This document shows, piece by piece, positions 37,693-45,444 of a stretch of 64,000 nucleotides of DNA. The DNA is from Prosthecobacter vanneervenii (GTDB lineage: Bacteria > Verrucomicrobiota > Verrucomicrobiia > Verrucomicrobiales > Verrucomicrobiaceae): positions 425,695 to 489,694 of the forward strand of contig NZ_JACHIG010000002.1 in the NCBI RefSeq assembly GCF_014203095.1. The letters run 5' to 3'. Each line of letters starts with the position of its first letter. Positions within the stretch are counted from its first letter, which is position 1. Below the pieces are notes generated by a model that saw only the letters and a program-made list of their open reading frames with translations, ran no database searches and was not told the DNA's origin. The translations under genes and the position numbers were made by a program.

Positions 37693-38949
37693 ATGCGTTC
37701 CCAAATATCGACGATGCTGCTGTTTCTGGCAATCTCCGCCGCGCCTGCTGCGGAGACTAAAGCGCCACGTGTCATCGATTTCCGCGGCCCGCCGCACAAC
37801 TACCTGGACTGGAAGCCGAAGGACCGCTTTGCCGAACTGCAGGAAAAAGTGGAGAACGGCTCCGTGAAGCTGGACACAGAGAGCGACAAGGCCTTCCTCA
37901 CCAGCCTGCTGCAGGCGCTGAACATCCCTGTGAGCTCCCAGCTCCTGGTGTTTTCCGCCAGCTCCTTGCAGAGCGAGATCATCAATCCACGCAACCCACG
38001 CGCCCTCTACTTCAATGAGGACACCTACCTCGGCTGGGTGCCCGGCGGGCTGGTGGAGATCATTGCCGAGGATCCGGATATGGGGCCCATGTTTTATGTC
38101 TTTGACCGTCTGCGCCCCGGCGGCGCGGTGCCCAGGGTCACACGCTCCACCAAGTGCATGAACTGCCACGCCGGCAATGCCACACGGCGGCTGCCTGGAC
38201 TGGTGGCGGAGTCCCTGCTCGTCTCCCGCGCAGGTTCCAGCCTGGAAACCTACCGCCGCGACGTACAGGGCCACCAGATACCGCTGGAGACACGCTTTGG
38301 CGGCTGGCACCTGACCGGCCAGCACAATCTCTCCAGCACCAAGGCCAACATCATGGGCATTCCCAATGCGGGAAAAAACCAGATCGTGCCGGTGGAACCC
38401 GGCCAGTACTCCGACCTCAGCCTGCACCTGCTGCCCACCAGCGACATCTTGCCGCACTTGGTCAACGAGCACCAGATGGGCTTCGAAAACCGGCTGGTCT
38501 ATGCCATCTACACCGTGCGCCAGCTGAAAAGCGATGACAAGGGTATGCTGGGCGCAGCGGCCAAGGCGGAGATCGACGAACGCGCGCAGGAGATGGCGCG
38601 CTACATCATGTTTGCCGATGAGGCCAAATTTCCCGCCAAAGGCATGGTCGGAGACGAAACCTACGCGAAGGACTTTCTGCGCGACTGCAAGCTCTCCAAG
38701 ACCGGCCTCTCGCTGAAGGATCTGGACCTCAAGACACGCATGTTCAAACACCGCTGCAGCTACATGCTCTACTCAGACACCTGGAAGGCTGCACCCAAGG
38801 AGCTGAAGGAGCGCGTGTACTACCACATGGCCCTTTATCTGCGCGAGCAGCCCGACTCTCAGCATGCGCACATTCCGCCCGCAGAGCGCCTCGCTATCCG
38901 CACGATTTTGAAAGACACGATGACAGATCTGCCTAGCTGGTGGCGCTAG
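37693..38949 (+). CDS. Exported monoheme CxxCH protein of unknown function
   Basis: The 418-aa product has a signal peptide (about 1-20, APAAE) and a single CMNCHAG heme motif (Cys155, Cys158, His159). Around it are ALYFNEDTYLGWVPGG, MGPMFYVFD, and later FGGWHLTGQHN, HEQ-like LVNEHQMGFENRLVYAIY and RCSYMLYSDTW. The layout is constant enough to look like one conserved domain, but no family name is recognised. A periplasmic electron-transfer or oxidase role is inferred from the heme site. An alternative start is the ATG at 37714. Confidence 0.82.
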   Translation: MRSQISTMLLFLAISAAPAAETKAPRVIDFRGPPHNYLDWKPKDRFAELQEKVENGSVKLDTESDKAFLTSLLQALNIPVSSQLLVFSASSLQSEIINPRNPRALYFNEDTYLGWVPGGLVEIIAEDPDMGPMFYVFDRLRPGGAVPRVTRSTKCMNCHAGNATRRLPGLVAESLLVSRAGSSLETYRRDVQGHQIPLETRFGGWHLTGQHNLSSTKANIMGIPNAGKNQIVPVEPGQYSDLSLHLLPTSDILPHLVNEHQMGFENRLVYAIYTVRQLKSDDKGMLGAAAKAEIDERAQEMARYIMFADEAKFPAKGMVGDETYAKDFLRDCKLSKTGLSLKDLDLKTRMFKHRCSYMLYSDTWKAAPKELKERVYYHMALYLREQPDSQHAHIPPAERLAIRTILKDTMTDLPSWWR

Positions 38950-38951
38950 GA

Positions 38952-39018
38952 AAGTGATGCAGGCACTCTTGCCTGCAATTGTGCGCGCTCGCTGAGGGCA
39001 GGAGTGCCCGCAGCACTT
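38952..39018. repeat. REP-like inverted pair C (BIME-like)
   Basis: Forward unit from 38952: AAGTGATGC head side, hairpin GCAGGCA-CTCT-TGCCTGC (38959-38976). Inverted unit, minus strand from 39018: AAGTGCTGC then GGGCA-CTCC-TGCCC (39009-38996). Both follow AAGTG(A/C)TGC(A/G)GGCACTC(T/C)TGCC. It lies between the converging CxxCH gene and nadA and may serve as a shared 3' end. Confidence 0.6.
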
Positions 39019-39032
39019 CAATCCCGGCTAAA

Positions 39033-39974
39033 CTACTTGCTCAGCTTCAGCATCCGCAGGATCGGCTTTTCAGCACGCTTGCGCAGCTCTTCGTCCATCT
39101 CCACCTGCGGCGTCAGATCGCGGAGGCAATCGTGCAGCTTTTGCAGCGTGTTCAGCTTCATGTAGCGGCAGTCGGCGCAGGCACAGTGGCCGGTGGGTCC
39201 GGGGATGAACTTCTTGCCGGGCACCTCGCGCTCCAGGCGGTGCAGCATGCCGCTCTCCGTCACGATGATAAACGTGCTGGCAGGGCTGCTGCGGCAGTAG
39301 CCCACCATCTTCTCTGTGCTGCACACCTCGTCCGCTAGCAGGCGCACGGCATAGGTGCACTCAGGATGCGCCACCACCTTGGCGTCTGGGTGTTCGTCCT
39401 TGATCTTCTGGATGCTGTCCCGGGTGAACTCCACGTGCACGTAGCAGGCCCCCTTCCACAGATCCATCTTGCGCCCCGTACGCTCCATCACCCAGGAGCC
39501 CAGGTTCTGGTCTGGCACAAAGAGGATGGGGCGATCCTTCGGTGCCGCCTCCACGATCTTGTCGGCATTGCCGCTGGTGCAGATGCAGTCGCTCAGCGCC
39601 TTCACGTGGCCACTGCAGTTGATGTAGGCGATCACATAATAATTCTTGGCCGCATTCGCCTTCAGAAAGGCCTCCAGCTGCGGGCCGGGGCAGCTCTGCT
39701 CCAGCGAGCAGCCAGCATTGGCATCCGGCAGCACCACGATCTTGCCGGGATTCACGATCTTGGCGGTCTCTGCCATGAAATGCACGCCGCAGAAGACGAT
39801 GACATCCGCCTCGGTCTCCTTGGCCTTGTAGGCCAGCCCCAGGGAATCACCCACAAAGTCGGCGATTTCCTGAATGGCCTTGTCCTGGTAGTTGTGCGCC
39901 AAGATGACGGCATTGCGTTCCTTTTTGAGACGGAGGATTTCTTCGGTGAGGCTGGGGGCGGCGGTGGCGACCAT
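39033..39974 (-). CDS. nadA: Quinolinate synthase (4Fe-4S)
   Basis: Condenses iminoaspartate with dihydroxyacetone phosphate to quinolinate in NAD synthesis. The 313-aa product has the NadA blocks VILAHNYQDKAIQEIADFVGDSLGLA, VFCGVHFMAETAKIVNPGK, LPDANAGCSLEQSCP, YINCSGHVKALSDCICTSGNA, VPDQNLGSWV, HPECTYAVRLLADEVCSTEKM, ESGMLHRLE and a C-terminal GHCACADCRYMKLNTL. Cys in the C-S-L-E, C-T-S-G-N and C-terminal blocks are the likely cluster ligands. nadB and nadC are not in the window. Confidence 0.96.
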   Translation of the reverse strand: MVATAAPSLTEEILRLKKERNAVILAHNYQDKAIQEIADFVGDSLGLAYKAKETEADVIVFCGVHFMAETAKIVNPGKIVVLPDANAGCSLEQSCPGPQLEAFLKANAAKNYYVIAYINCSGHVKALSDCICTSGNADKIVEAAPKDRPILFVPDQNLGSWVMERTGRKMDLWKGACYVHVEFTRDSIQKIKDEHPDAKVVAHPECTYAVRLLADEVCSTEKMVGYCRSSPASTFIIVTESGMLHRLEREVPGKKFIPGPTGHCACADCRYMKLNTLQKLHDCLRDLTPQVEMDEELRKRAEKPILRMLKLSK

Positions 39975-40141
39975 GGAAATGAGGGGGAAGGAGAGCGTAA
40001 AACGAAGCCGAGCGGAAGCAAGAGGGAGTCGCGGGAAGCATCCCCCCCTCTTTCTCGATCATTACGCCTCATTCCGGTTCCGCGAGACATCTCCTGCATT
40101 CGTCATTCGACATCCCCGCTGCTCCATTCCAAAGTCCCTGC

Positions 40142-40861
40142 GTGACCCAAAAACAGCCCCATCCCCTGCTCGATCTCGCTCTCACCGTCATCCTGCCTTC
40201 TATTGCGCTGGAAAAGCTCAGCGCTCCAGACCGCCTGGGGCCGCTCTGGGCGCTGATCGTGGCGCTGCTGCTGCCGCTGGGCTTTGGCATCTGGTGCTTC
40301 ATCAACAAGCGCGGGCTCAATTTCTTCTCCATTCTCGGCCTGGTCGCCGTCATTGTCACAGGCGTGCTGGGGCTGTGGAATCTGAATGCCACGTGGTTTG
40401 CCGCCAAGGAGGCCATGTTCCCCGTCTTCCTCGGCATCGCCTTTCCGCTGAGCCACCGCTGGGGCAAGCCGCTCGTCAGCGAGATGCTGCTCAATCCGCA
40501 GGTGATCAACCAGCCCGCGCTGCATCAGGCGCTGGATACTCCTGAGAAGCACCATCAGTTCGCGCTGTTGCTGAAAAAAGCCTCCTGGGGCATGGCTGGA
40601 ACCATGCTGCTGTCATCCGCCATGAATTTCGCCCTCGCTCTCTACCTGCTGGGAGACAAAGCCCCCGGCAGCGAGGAATACGCCAAGGCCATCGGCCGCC
40701 TGAACTGGAGTGGCTTCCTCGTCATCGGCATCCCTCTCATGGGCGTCACGCTGGCGCTGCTGCTCTGGCTGCTGCGCTCTATCACCGCCCTCACCGGCCT
40801 GGAGCGCGACGATTTGATGAACCAAGGCACCACCGTCCGCAAGCAGGTGAACAACGGCTGA
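40142..40861 (+). CDS. VC0807-like integral membrane protein
   Basis: The 239-aa product from a GTG start (MTQKQPHPLLDLALTVILPS) has about six hydrophobic segments (10-24, 33-53, 62-82, 90-105, 150-172, 195-215). The pattern of small membrane protein with KASWGMAGTMLLSSAMNFALALYLL and WSGFLVIGIPLMGV fits the VC0807 family of uncharacterised proteins. No transport motif is visible. It precedes the tRNA-Val gene and is probably its own unit. Confidence 0.78.
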   Translation: MTQKQPHPLLDLALTVILPSIALEKLSAPDRLGPLWALIVALLLPLGFGIWCFINKRGLNFFSILGLVAVIVTGVLGLWNLNATWFAAKEAMFPVFLGIAFPLSHRWGKPLVSEMLLNPQVINQPALHQALDTPEKHHQFALLLKKASWGMAGTMLLSSAMNFALALYLLGDKAPGSEEYAKAIGRLNWSGFLVIGIPLMGVTLALLLWLLRSITALTGLERDDLMNQGTTVRKQVNNG

Positions 40862-40883
40862 TTTCTCTCGTGAGAAAAACCGT

Positions 40884-40912
40884 TTGCCCTAACCGCAGGG
40901 ACCGTTTATAGA
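40884..40912 (+). promoter_or_regulatory. Promoter of tRNA-Val
   Basis: TTGCCC (40884-40889), 17-base spacer, TATAGA (40907-40912), ending 16 bases before the mature tRNA 5' end. Good sigma70-like geometry. Confidence 0.6.
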
Positions 40913-40928
40913 CTTCGCCCCCGGATTT

Positions 40929-41003
40929 GCGCGATTAGCTCAGTGGTAGAGCATTACCTTGACATGGTAGGGGTCACAGGTTCGAACCCTGTATCGCGCA
41001 CCA
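40929..41003 (+). tRNA. tRNA-Val (anticodon GAC)
   Basis: Seven-base acceptor stem GCGCGAT/ATCGCGC, D-arm GCTC...GAGC, anticodon stem TTACC/GGTAG with loop TTGACAT giving anticodon GAC, T-arm ACAGG TTCGAAC CCTGT, discriminator A and encoded CCA (41001-41003). A short reading frame overlapping it (40943-41155) is not a gene. Confidence 0.96.
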
Positions 41004-41027
41004 TCTTCGACATACGAAGATTCTTTT
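41003..41027 (+). terminator. Terminator of tRNA-Val
   Basis: ATCTTCG / CGAAGAT 7-bp perfect stem (41003-41009, 41015-41021), 5-nt loop, then TCTTTT. It begins at the last base of the encoded CCA. Confidence 0.75.
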
Positions 41028-41070
41028 CCCCTTTCTGGCCAAACACAAAGCAAATAGCTAGTGCCATACC

Positions 41071-42480
41071 TCACCCCGCCAGCGGAATCTGCGGCACCGT
41101 GATCACAAACTCCGCCCCCTGCCCCGGCGCACTGACGACAGAGACGCTGCCTTGATGCGCCTCCACAATGGCTTTGACCAAACTCAACCCAAGGCCGAGG
41201 CCGCGCTGCGTGCGGCTTTTGTCTCCTCTATAAAGGCGGTCCCAGATATGCGGCTGATCGCTGGCGGGAATCCCCATGCCGGTGTCGCGGATGCGCACGG
41301 TCACGGTGTTGTCAGCAGCATGGCAAACCAAGTGTACCTGGCCGCCCTCGGGGGTGTATTTGAGTGCGTTGTCGAGCAGGTTGGCAAAGGCCTGGCTCAT
41401 TCGCGTGGGGTCCACGGATGCCTGACAGTCGGTGGCAAAATCGGTGGTGATGGCGATGTGCTTTTCCTCGCTGATGAGGTCGTAGAGCTCGATCACCTGC
41501 CGGAGCAGTGCGGGGACTGAGGTCAGCTCGCGGTGCAGCTTCATCATGCCGGCCTCGGCCTCGCTGATGTCCATCAGCGCCTTGAGCATGGTCAGCACGC
41601 GGTCGGATTCCTCCACGCAGTCCGCCAGCGCCTCGCGCGCCACAGGGTCTGGTGTGGTCTGCACGGCGCTCTCGGCGGTGCCGCGCAGGCGTGTCAGCGG
41701 CGTGCGCAGGTCATGCGCCACGTTGTCCAGCGCATGGCGCATGCCCTGGATGAGCGCCTGGTTTTTGTCCAGCAGACGGTTGAACTCCGTGGCCAGTTCC
41801 TCCAGCTCCGTGCGGTCCATCTGCGCGCTCACGCGGGCCGAAAAGTCGCCGGTGTCTGAAATGGTGCGCGCAGTGGCCACCACATCTCGCACAGGCTTGG
41901 TGGCGCGATGCGCGAAGTAGGCGCCGCCCAGCACCGCCAGCAGCAGCGTGGGCGTCATGACGAGCATGAAATTCCGGCGGAAGGGCTGCAACACTGTCTC
42001 ACGGCTGTTCGTGCTGCGACCCACCTGCAGGATGGAGCCGTCCCGCAGTCGTGCCGTGGCCACGGTCAGATCGCGCTCTTCGTCCTTCGGAATGCGCAGC
42101 CAGTCGAGGCTGGAAGCATCGGCCTGCGGCTGGAGCGCACTCGCATCCGTCGGCAGCCAGTCGTTGGGCACGTTCACAAACAGCACGCTGCCCAGCACGC
42201 CAGTCACGCGGACAAAGAAGGACTTCGACTTGCCGCTGTCACTGCTGTTGAGCTGCACGAGATTCCGCAGTGCAGGCAGGCCGCCGCTGGCGTACACGGC
42301 GGCGCATTCCTTCACGCGCGCCTCGATCACCTCGCGGTCCTTGCGCTCCATGGCAGTGGCCAGCAGCACATACAGCAGCCCAAAAAGCACCACCGCGCTC
42401 AGCGTGAAAATGGACGCATAACCGAGCGTGAGACGCACGGCCAGGCTGCGCCCCCAGGACTCAGGCGGGTTTGAAGACAT
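41071..42480 (-). CDS. Two-component sensor histidine kinase
   Basis: The 469-aa product has a first membrane helix (about 20-43), a periplasmic sensor region (about 44-168), a second helix (about 171-190), HAMP (about 192-245), and the H-box [16 protein letters not shown] with phospho-acceptor His256. The catalytic boxes are N ([14 protein letters not shown]), G1 (RDTGMGIP), F ([11 protein letters not shown]) and G2 ([18 protein letters not shown]). Layout matches CusS/heavy-metal or Cpx-like envelope-stress kinases. Its start overlaps the response-regulator stop by 20 nt, so they are co-translated. The signal is unknown. Confidence 0.94.
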   Translation of the reverse strand: MSSNPPESWGRSLAVRLTLGYASIFTLSAVVLFGLLYVLLATAMERKDREVIEARVKECAAVYASGGLPALRNLVQLNSSDSGKSKSFFVRVTGVLGSVLFVNVPNDWLPTDASALQPQADASSLDWLRIPKDEERDLTVATARLRDGSILQVGRSTNSRETVLQPFRRNFMLVMTPTLLLAVLGGAYFAHRATKPVRDVVATARTISDTGDFSARVSAQMDRTELEELATEFNRLLDKNQALIQGMRHALDNVAHDLRTPLTRLRGTAESAVQTTPDPVAREALADCVEESDRVLTMLKALMDISEAEAGMMKLHRELTSVPALLRQVIELYDLISEEKHIAITTDFATDCQASVDPTRMSQAFANLLDNALKYTPEGGQVHLVCHAADNTVTVRIRDTGMGIPASDQPHIWDRLYRGDKSRTQRGLGLGLSLVKAIVEAHQGSVSVVSAPGQGAEFVITVPQIPLAG

Positions 42481-43135
42481 AGCCGACTCCGCGGATGGTT
42501 TGGATGAGCTTCACGTCAAAGTCCTTGTCCAGCTTGGCACGCAGGCGGTGCACCAGCACGTCCACCACATTGGTCTGCGGGTCAAAGCTGTAGTCCCACA
42601 CATGCTCCAGGATCATCGTCTTCGTCACCACACGGCCGGGCGTGCGCATGAGCAGCTCCAGCAGGGAGAACTCGCGGCCCTGCAACTCGATGGTGCGCCC
42701 CTCTCGCCGCACCTCACGGGCCAGCAGATCCAGCGTGACGCCCGCTGCGGTCAGCGTGGTGGGCTCCACTGTATGCGTGGCGCGACGGATGAGCGCCTGA
42801 ACGCGGGCCAACAGCTCGGAGAAGGCAAAGGGCTTGGTCAGGTAGTCATCGCCACCGGCCTGCAAGCCCTTCACGCGATCATCCACCGTGGCCTTGGCGC
42901 TGAGGATGAGCACCGGCGTGTTCACCTTCTCCTTGCGGAGCTGGCGCAGCAGCGAGAGGCCGTCCAGCTTTGGCAGCATGAGATCCAGCACAATGCAGTC
43001 GTAGCTGACGGTGCACGCCAGATCCAGCCCGCGCTCGCCATCGGCGGCGGCATCCACGCCGAAGCTGTTTTGCTTCAGGCCGTTCACGATGAACGAGGCG
43101 ATCTTGCTGTCATCTTCGATCACTAATAGGCGCAT
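42461..43135 (-). CDS. OmpR/PhoB-family response regulator
   Basis: The 224-aa product from the ATG at 43135 ([15 protein letters not shown]) has a receiver with acidic pocket E7/D8/D9, phosphorylated Asp51 ([11 protein letters not shown]) and Lys in [11 protein letters not shown] winged-helix DNA-binding domain (about 125-224) follows, with [29 protein letters not shown] and [12 protein letters not shown]. It resembles CusR/CopR. Cognate kinase overlaps downstream by 20 nt. The HtrA gene lies upstream on the same strand but is separated by a terminator and repeats, so it may be a target rather than a co-transcribed gene. Starts at 43153 ([10 protein letters not shown]) or further upstream are possible. 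Confidence 0.94.
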   Translation of the reverse strand: MRLLVIEDDSKIASFIVNGLKQNSFGVDAAADGERGLDLACTVSYDCIVLDLMLPKLDGLSLLRQLRKEKVNTPVLILSAKATVDDRVKGLQAGGDDYLTKPFAFSELLARVQALIRRATHTVEPTTLTAAGVTLDLLAREVRREGRTIELQGREFSLLELLMRTPGRVVTKTMILEHVWDYSFDPQTNVVDVLVHRLRAKLDKDFDVKLIQTIRGVGYVFKPA

Positions 43136-43192
43136 GGCTGGCGGAGGAGTCATACGATTAGCGGTGATACACAGGTTGTCCAATGTAGGCAG

Positions 43193-43257
43193 AAGTAGTT
43201 CGGGCAATCCTGCCCGATGGAGAGGGCGTCCGCTGCGGGCAGGATTGCCCCCGCTAC
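43193..43257. repeat. REP-like inverted pair B (BIME-like)
   Basis: Forward unit: GTAG (43195-43198) then TT and hairpin CGGGCA-ATCC-TGCCCG (43201-43216). Inverted unit on the minus strand: GTAG (43257-43254), CGG, then the same core GGGCA-ATCC-TGCCC (43250-43237). The units share the 15-base core GGGCAATCCTGCCCG and are 17 bases apart. It lies between htrA and the response regulator. Confidence 0.65.
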
Positions 43258-43268
43258 TAAAGGCGAAG

Positions 43269-43301
43269 AAAAAGCCCGCCCCCACTTTAGCAGGGGCGAG
43301 C
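43269..43301 (-). terminator. Rho-independent terminator of htrA
   Basis: On the minus strand GCTCGCCCC / GGGGCGGGC (one G-T pair) with a 10-nt loop, then TTTTTC. It lies 24 bases after the htrA stop, so htrA and the two-component genes are probably separate transcripts. Confidence 0.8.
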
Positions 43302-43324
43302 GTGGGAGGTCACGGCTGCATGGC

Positions 43325-44842
43325 TCAGCCGGCCTTGCTTTCATCCACCACTACATAGCGGGTGCCGCCGTGGCTCCAGACTTTCACCAAGGAAACCTTG
43401 GTCTCGGGCTTGGCGCACAGGGCGGTGGCCTGCTCGGCATCATTCACGGGCTGGCGGTTGATCTCCAGGATCACATCACCTTCACGCAGACCGGCCTCAT
43501 AGGCGGCGGAGTCTTCCTCCACGGAGGAGATCAGCGCACCTTTGATGTGGGACGGCAGCTTGAGCTGCTCGCGAGTGGCTTTGTCCAGGTCGGATACGCC
43601 CACACCATGCAGTGCATCTTCGTTGTCATTGGAGACGGGAGCGGCTGAGGCTACTTTATCGCCCGGCAGCTCCTTCACGGTCACGGAGAGGCTCATGCTC
43701 TTGCCATCGCGCAGCACATTCATGGGCACTGCGGCACCTGGCATGGTGGAGCCGACCTGCAGCTTGAGATGGCGGCTGTCAGTCACGGCCTTGCCATTGA
43801 AGTCGGTGATCACGTCGCCGCTCTTCACACCGGCCTTGTCAGCCGGGCTGCCTGGAGTGACGGCGGAGACGAGAGCGCCTTTGGCACCGTCCATCTTGAA
43901 CTGCTTGGCCAGCTGCGGGGTCAGATCCTGGATGTTCACCCCCAGAAATCCGCGCTCCACATGGCCGTGGTTCACGATGCTTTCCATCACCCAGCGGGCG
44001 AGATTGGTCGGAACGGCAAAGCCGATGCCCTGATTGCCGCCGCTGCGGCTGAGGATGGCGGTGTTCATACCGATGAGACGGCCTTCCACGTCCACCAGTG
44101 CACCACCTGAGTTGCCCGGATTGATGGCGGCATCCGTCTGGATGAAGTCCTCATAGTCCAGCCCCAGCGTGGCGCGGCCTTTCGCACTGATGATGCCGGT
44201 GGTCACAGTCTGGCCGATGCCGAAGGGATGCCCCACGGCGAGGACCATGTCGCCCACTTCGATCTTGTCGCTGTCGGCAAAGGTGATGGCGGGTAGTCCG
44301 GTGGCTTCGACCTTGATCACCGCCACGTCGGTCTTGGGATCGCGGCCAATGACCTTGCCGTCAAACTCGCGTCCGTCGGTCAGGTTCACCTTGATGATGT
44401 CGGCGCCGTCCACCACGTGGTTGTTGGTCATAATGTAGCCGTCCGTGGTCACGATGACACCGGAACCCACGCCCTGCTCACGCGGCATGTGCTGCTGGCG
44501 CTGGTGCCGCCCCTGCTGCTGGAACTCCTCGGGCATCTGGAAACCGGGGCCGAAAAAGCGGCGCAGGTCGAATCCTTCGGGCATCTGCATCTGGCTGACC
44601 TTGGCCTTGCTGGACACGGCCACCTTGACGACGCTGGGAGAGACGGCCTTCACCACCGGTGCAAAGCTGGGAAAGCCGTGAGCCGAAGCGGAGAGCGGCG
44701 CTTCATTCAGCTGAATGTGCAGCGCCGGTTTGGCGGCGTCCTTGGCGGACGTAAACGCCACAAGAGAAGCGCTCAGGACGCACACGGAGCCGAGGACGAC
44801 CGTGCGCTTCCAGAGGGTTTGATTGGAGGATGAGGTTTTCAT
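43325..44842 (-). CDS. htrA: HtrA/Deg-family periplasmic serine protease-chaperone
   Basis: Degrades or refolds damaged envelope proteins. The 505-aa product from the ATG at 44842 has an export signal (about 12-33), a Gln/His-rich loop (about 103-120, like the LA loop of DegP/DegQ), the catalytic triad His142 (TNNHVVDGAD), Asp172 (PKTDVAVIK) and Ser245 (NPGNSGGALVD), then two PDZ domains (about 300-385 and 405-495). Length fits DegP/DegQ. A TTACA-N4-TGTAA palindrome lies 85 bases upstream, and the adjacent two-component system could control it, as CpxAR controls degP in E. coli. Confidence 0.94.
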   Translation of the reverse strand: MKTSSSNQTLWKRTVVLGSVCVLSASLVAFTSAKDAAKPALHIQLNEAPLSASAHGFPSFAPVVKAVSPSVVKVAVSSKAKVSQMQMPEGFDLRRFFGPGFQMPEEFQQQGRHQRQQHMPREQGVGSGVIVTTDGYIMTNNHVVDGADIIKVNLTDGREFDGKVIGRDPKTDVAVIKVEATGLPAITFADSDKIEVGDMVLAVGHPFGIGQTVTTGIISAKGRATLGLDYEDFIQTDAAINPGNSGGALVDVEGRLIGMNTAILSRSGGNQGIGFAVPTNLARWVMESIVNHGHVERGFLGVNIQDLTPQLAKQFKMDGAKGALVSAVTPGSPADKAGVKSGDVITDFNGKAVTDSRHLKLQVGSTMPGAAVPMNVLRDGKSMSLSVTVKELPGDKVASAAPVSNDNEDALHGVGVSDLDKATREQLKLPSHIKGALISSVEEDSAAYEAGLREGDVILEINRQPVNDAEQATALCAKPETKVSLVKVWSHGGTRYVVVDESKAG

Positions 44843-44926
44843 GGATGTTGTTGGGTAGTGGATTGGGGTGGATTGATTTCCGCCCAACCAAAACATCCGG
44901 GGCATGGCCTTTGCGTTACTGGAGCA

Positions 44927-44940
44927 TTACAAGCGTGTAA
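44927..44940. promoter_or_regulatory. Palindromic operator candidate upstream of htrA
   Basis: TTACA-AGCG-TGTAA, a perfect 5-4-5 palindrome 85 bases before the htrA ATG. Possible binding site of the neighbouring response regulator, but only one copy was seen. Confidence 0.35.
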
Positions 44941-45000
44941 GGTTCCGTACGATGGAAATCCCGTTTTGATAGCGTCAACAAGTGAGTTGACTGACTTTAG

Positions 45001-45444
45001 CTATTCAATTTCATGCTCCCCAACCGCTGTGCGAATAATTATATCGGCATTAAACTTTTTTCTAAAAAATTCTTTTTTGGAAATTAACTCTGCAGCAGGA
45101 AGACGATTACCACTGCATATTATAAAACAGAGAATCCGCTCACTTGTTTTAAGATGACGCTTAAAGCTAAGAATCGAGCTTTCCAATTGGCAAAGCGCAT
45201 GTCGAATATGACCACCTTTCAATTCCACAAAGTAGCCACATTGACAGTGATCGATGACCAGGAAGTCGCACGCAAGGCGATTATCGTCTGTGGACACCAA
45301 GCAACCATCAACCTTATAACGTCTAAGACTACGTCTTCGAGGGTGGAGAAAGCGCATCTGCACTCGCCCCTCTTTACACACAACAATCGAATCCTCAGAC
45401 TGAGTGCAACATTGCTGTAACAGTGGGAGTGGGTCAGTTTTCAA
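45001..45444 (-). CDS. Small PD-(D/E)XK-nuclease-like protein coupled to an AAA ATPase
   Basis: The 147-aa product starts at a TTG (45444) that overlaps the ATPase stop by 11 nt. The core reads CDFLVID (Asp60), 13 residues, then YFVELKGG (Glu74, Lys76) and ALCQLESS (Gln86). D-x(n)-E-x-K with a following Gln is the PD-(D/E)XK nuclease signature, as in RecB-like and restriction enzymes. A hydrophobic strand (ILCFIIC, 104-110) and basic Lys-rich end follow. No named family recognised. AT-rich, like its partner and unlike both flanks, which implies horizontal gain. If the TTG is wrong, the next start (MRFLHP, residue 30) would still keep the core. Confidence 0.72.
   Translation of the reverse strand: MKTDPLPLLQQCCTQSEDSIVVCKEGRVQMRFLHPRRRSLRRYKVDGCLVSTDDNRLACDFLVIDHCQCGYFVELKGGHIRHALCQLESSILSFKRHLKTSERILCFIICSGNRLPAAELISKKEFFRKKFNADIIIRTAVGEHEIE

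Noticed and set aside
40943..41155. Short frame over the tRNA
   Set aside because: It is the typical false protein produced by translating a tRNA-Val gene.
44974..44991. GTCAAC-N6-GTTGAC hairpin downstream of the nuclease-like gene as an attachment site or terminator
   Set aside because: Short stem, no T-tract, and no matching copy at the other border of the AT-rich island.
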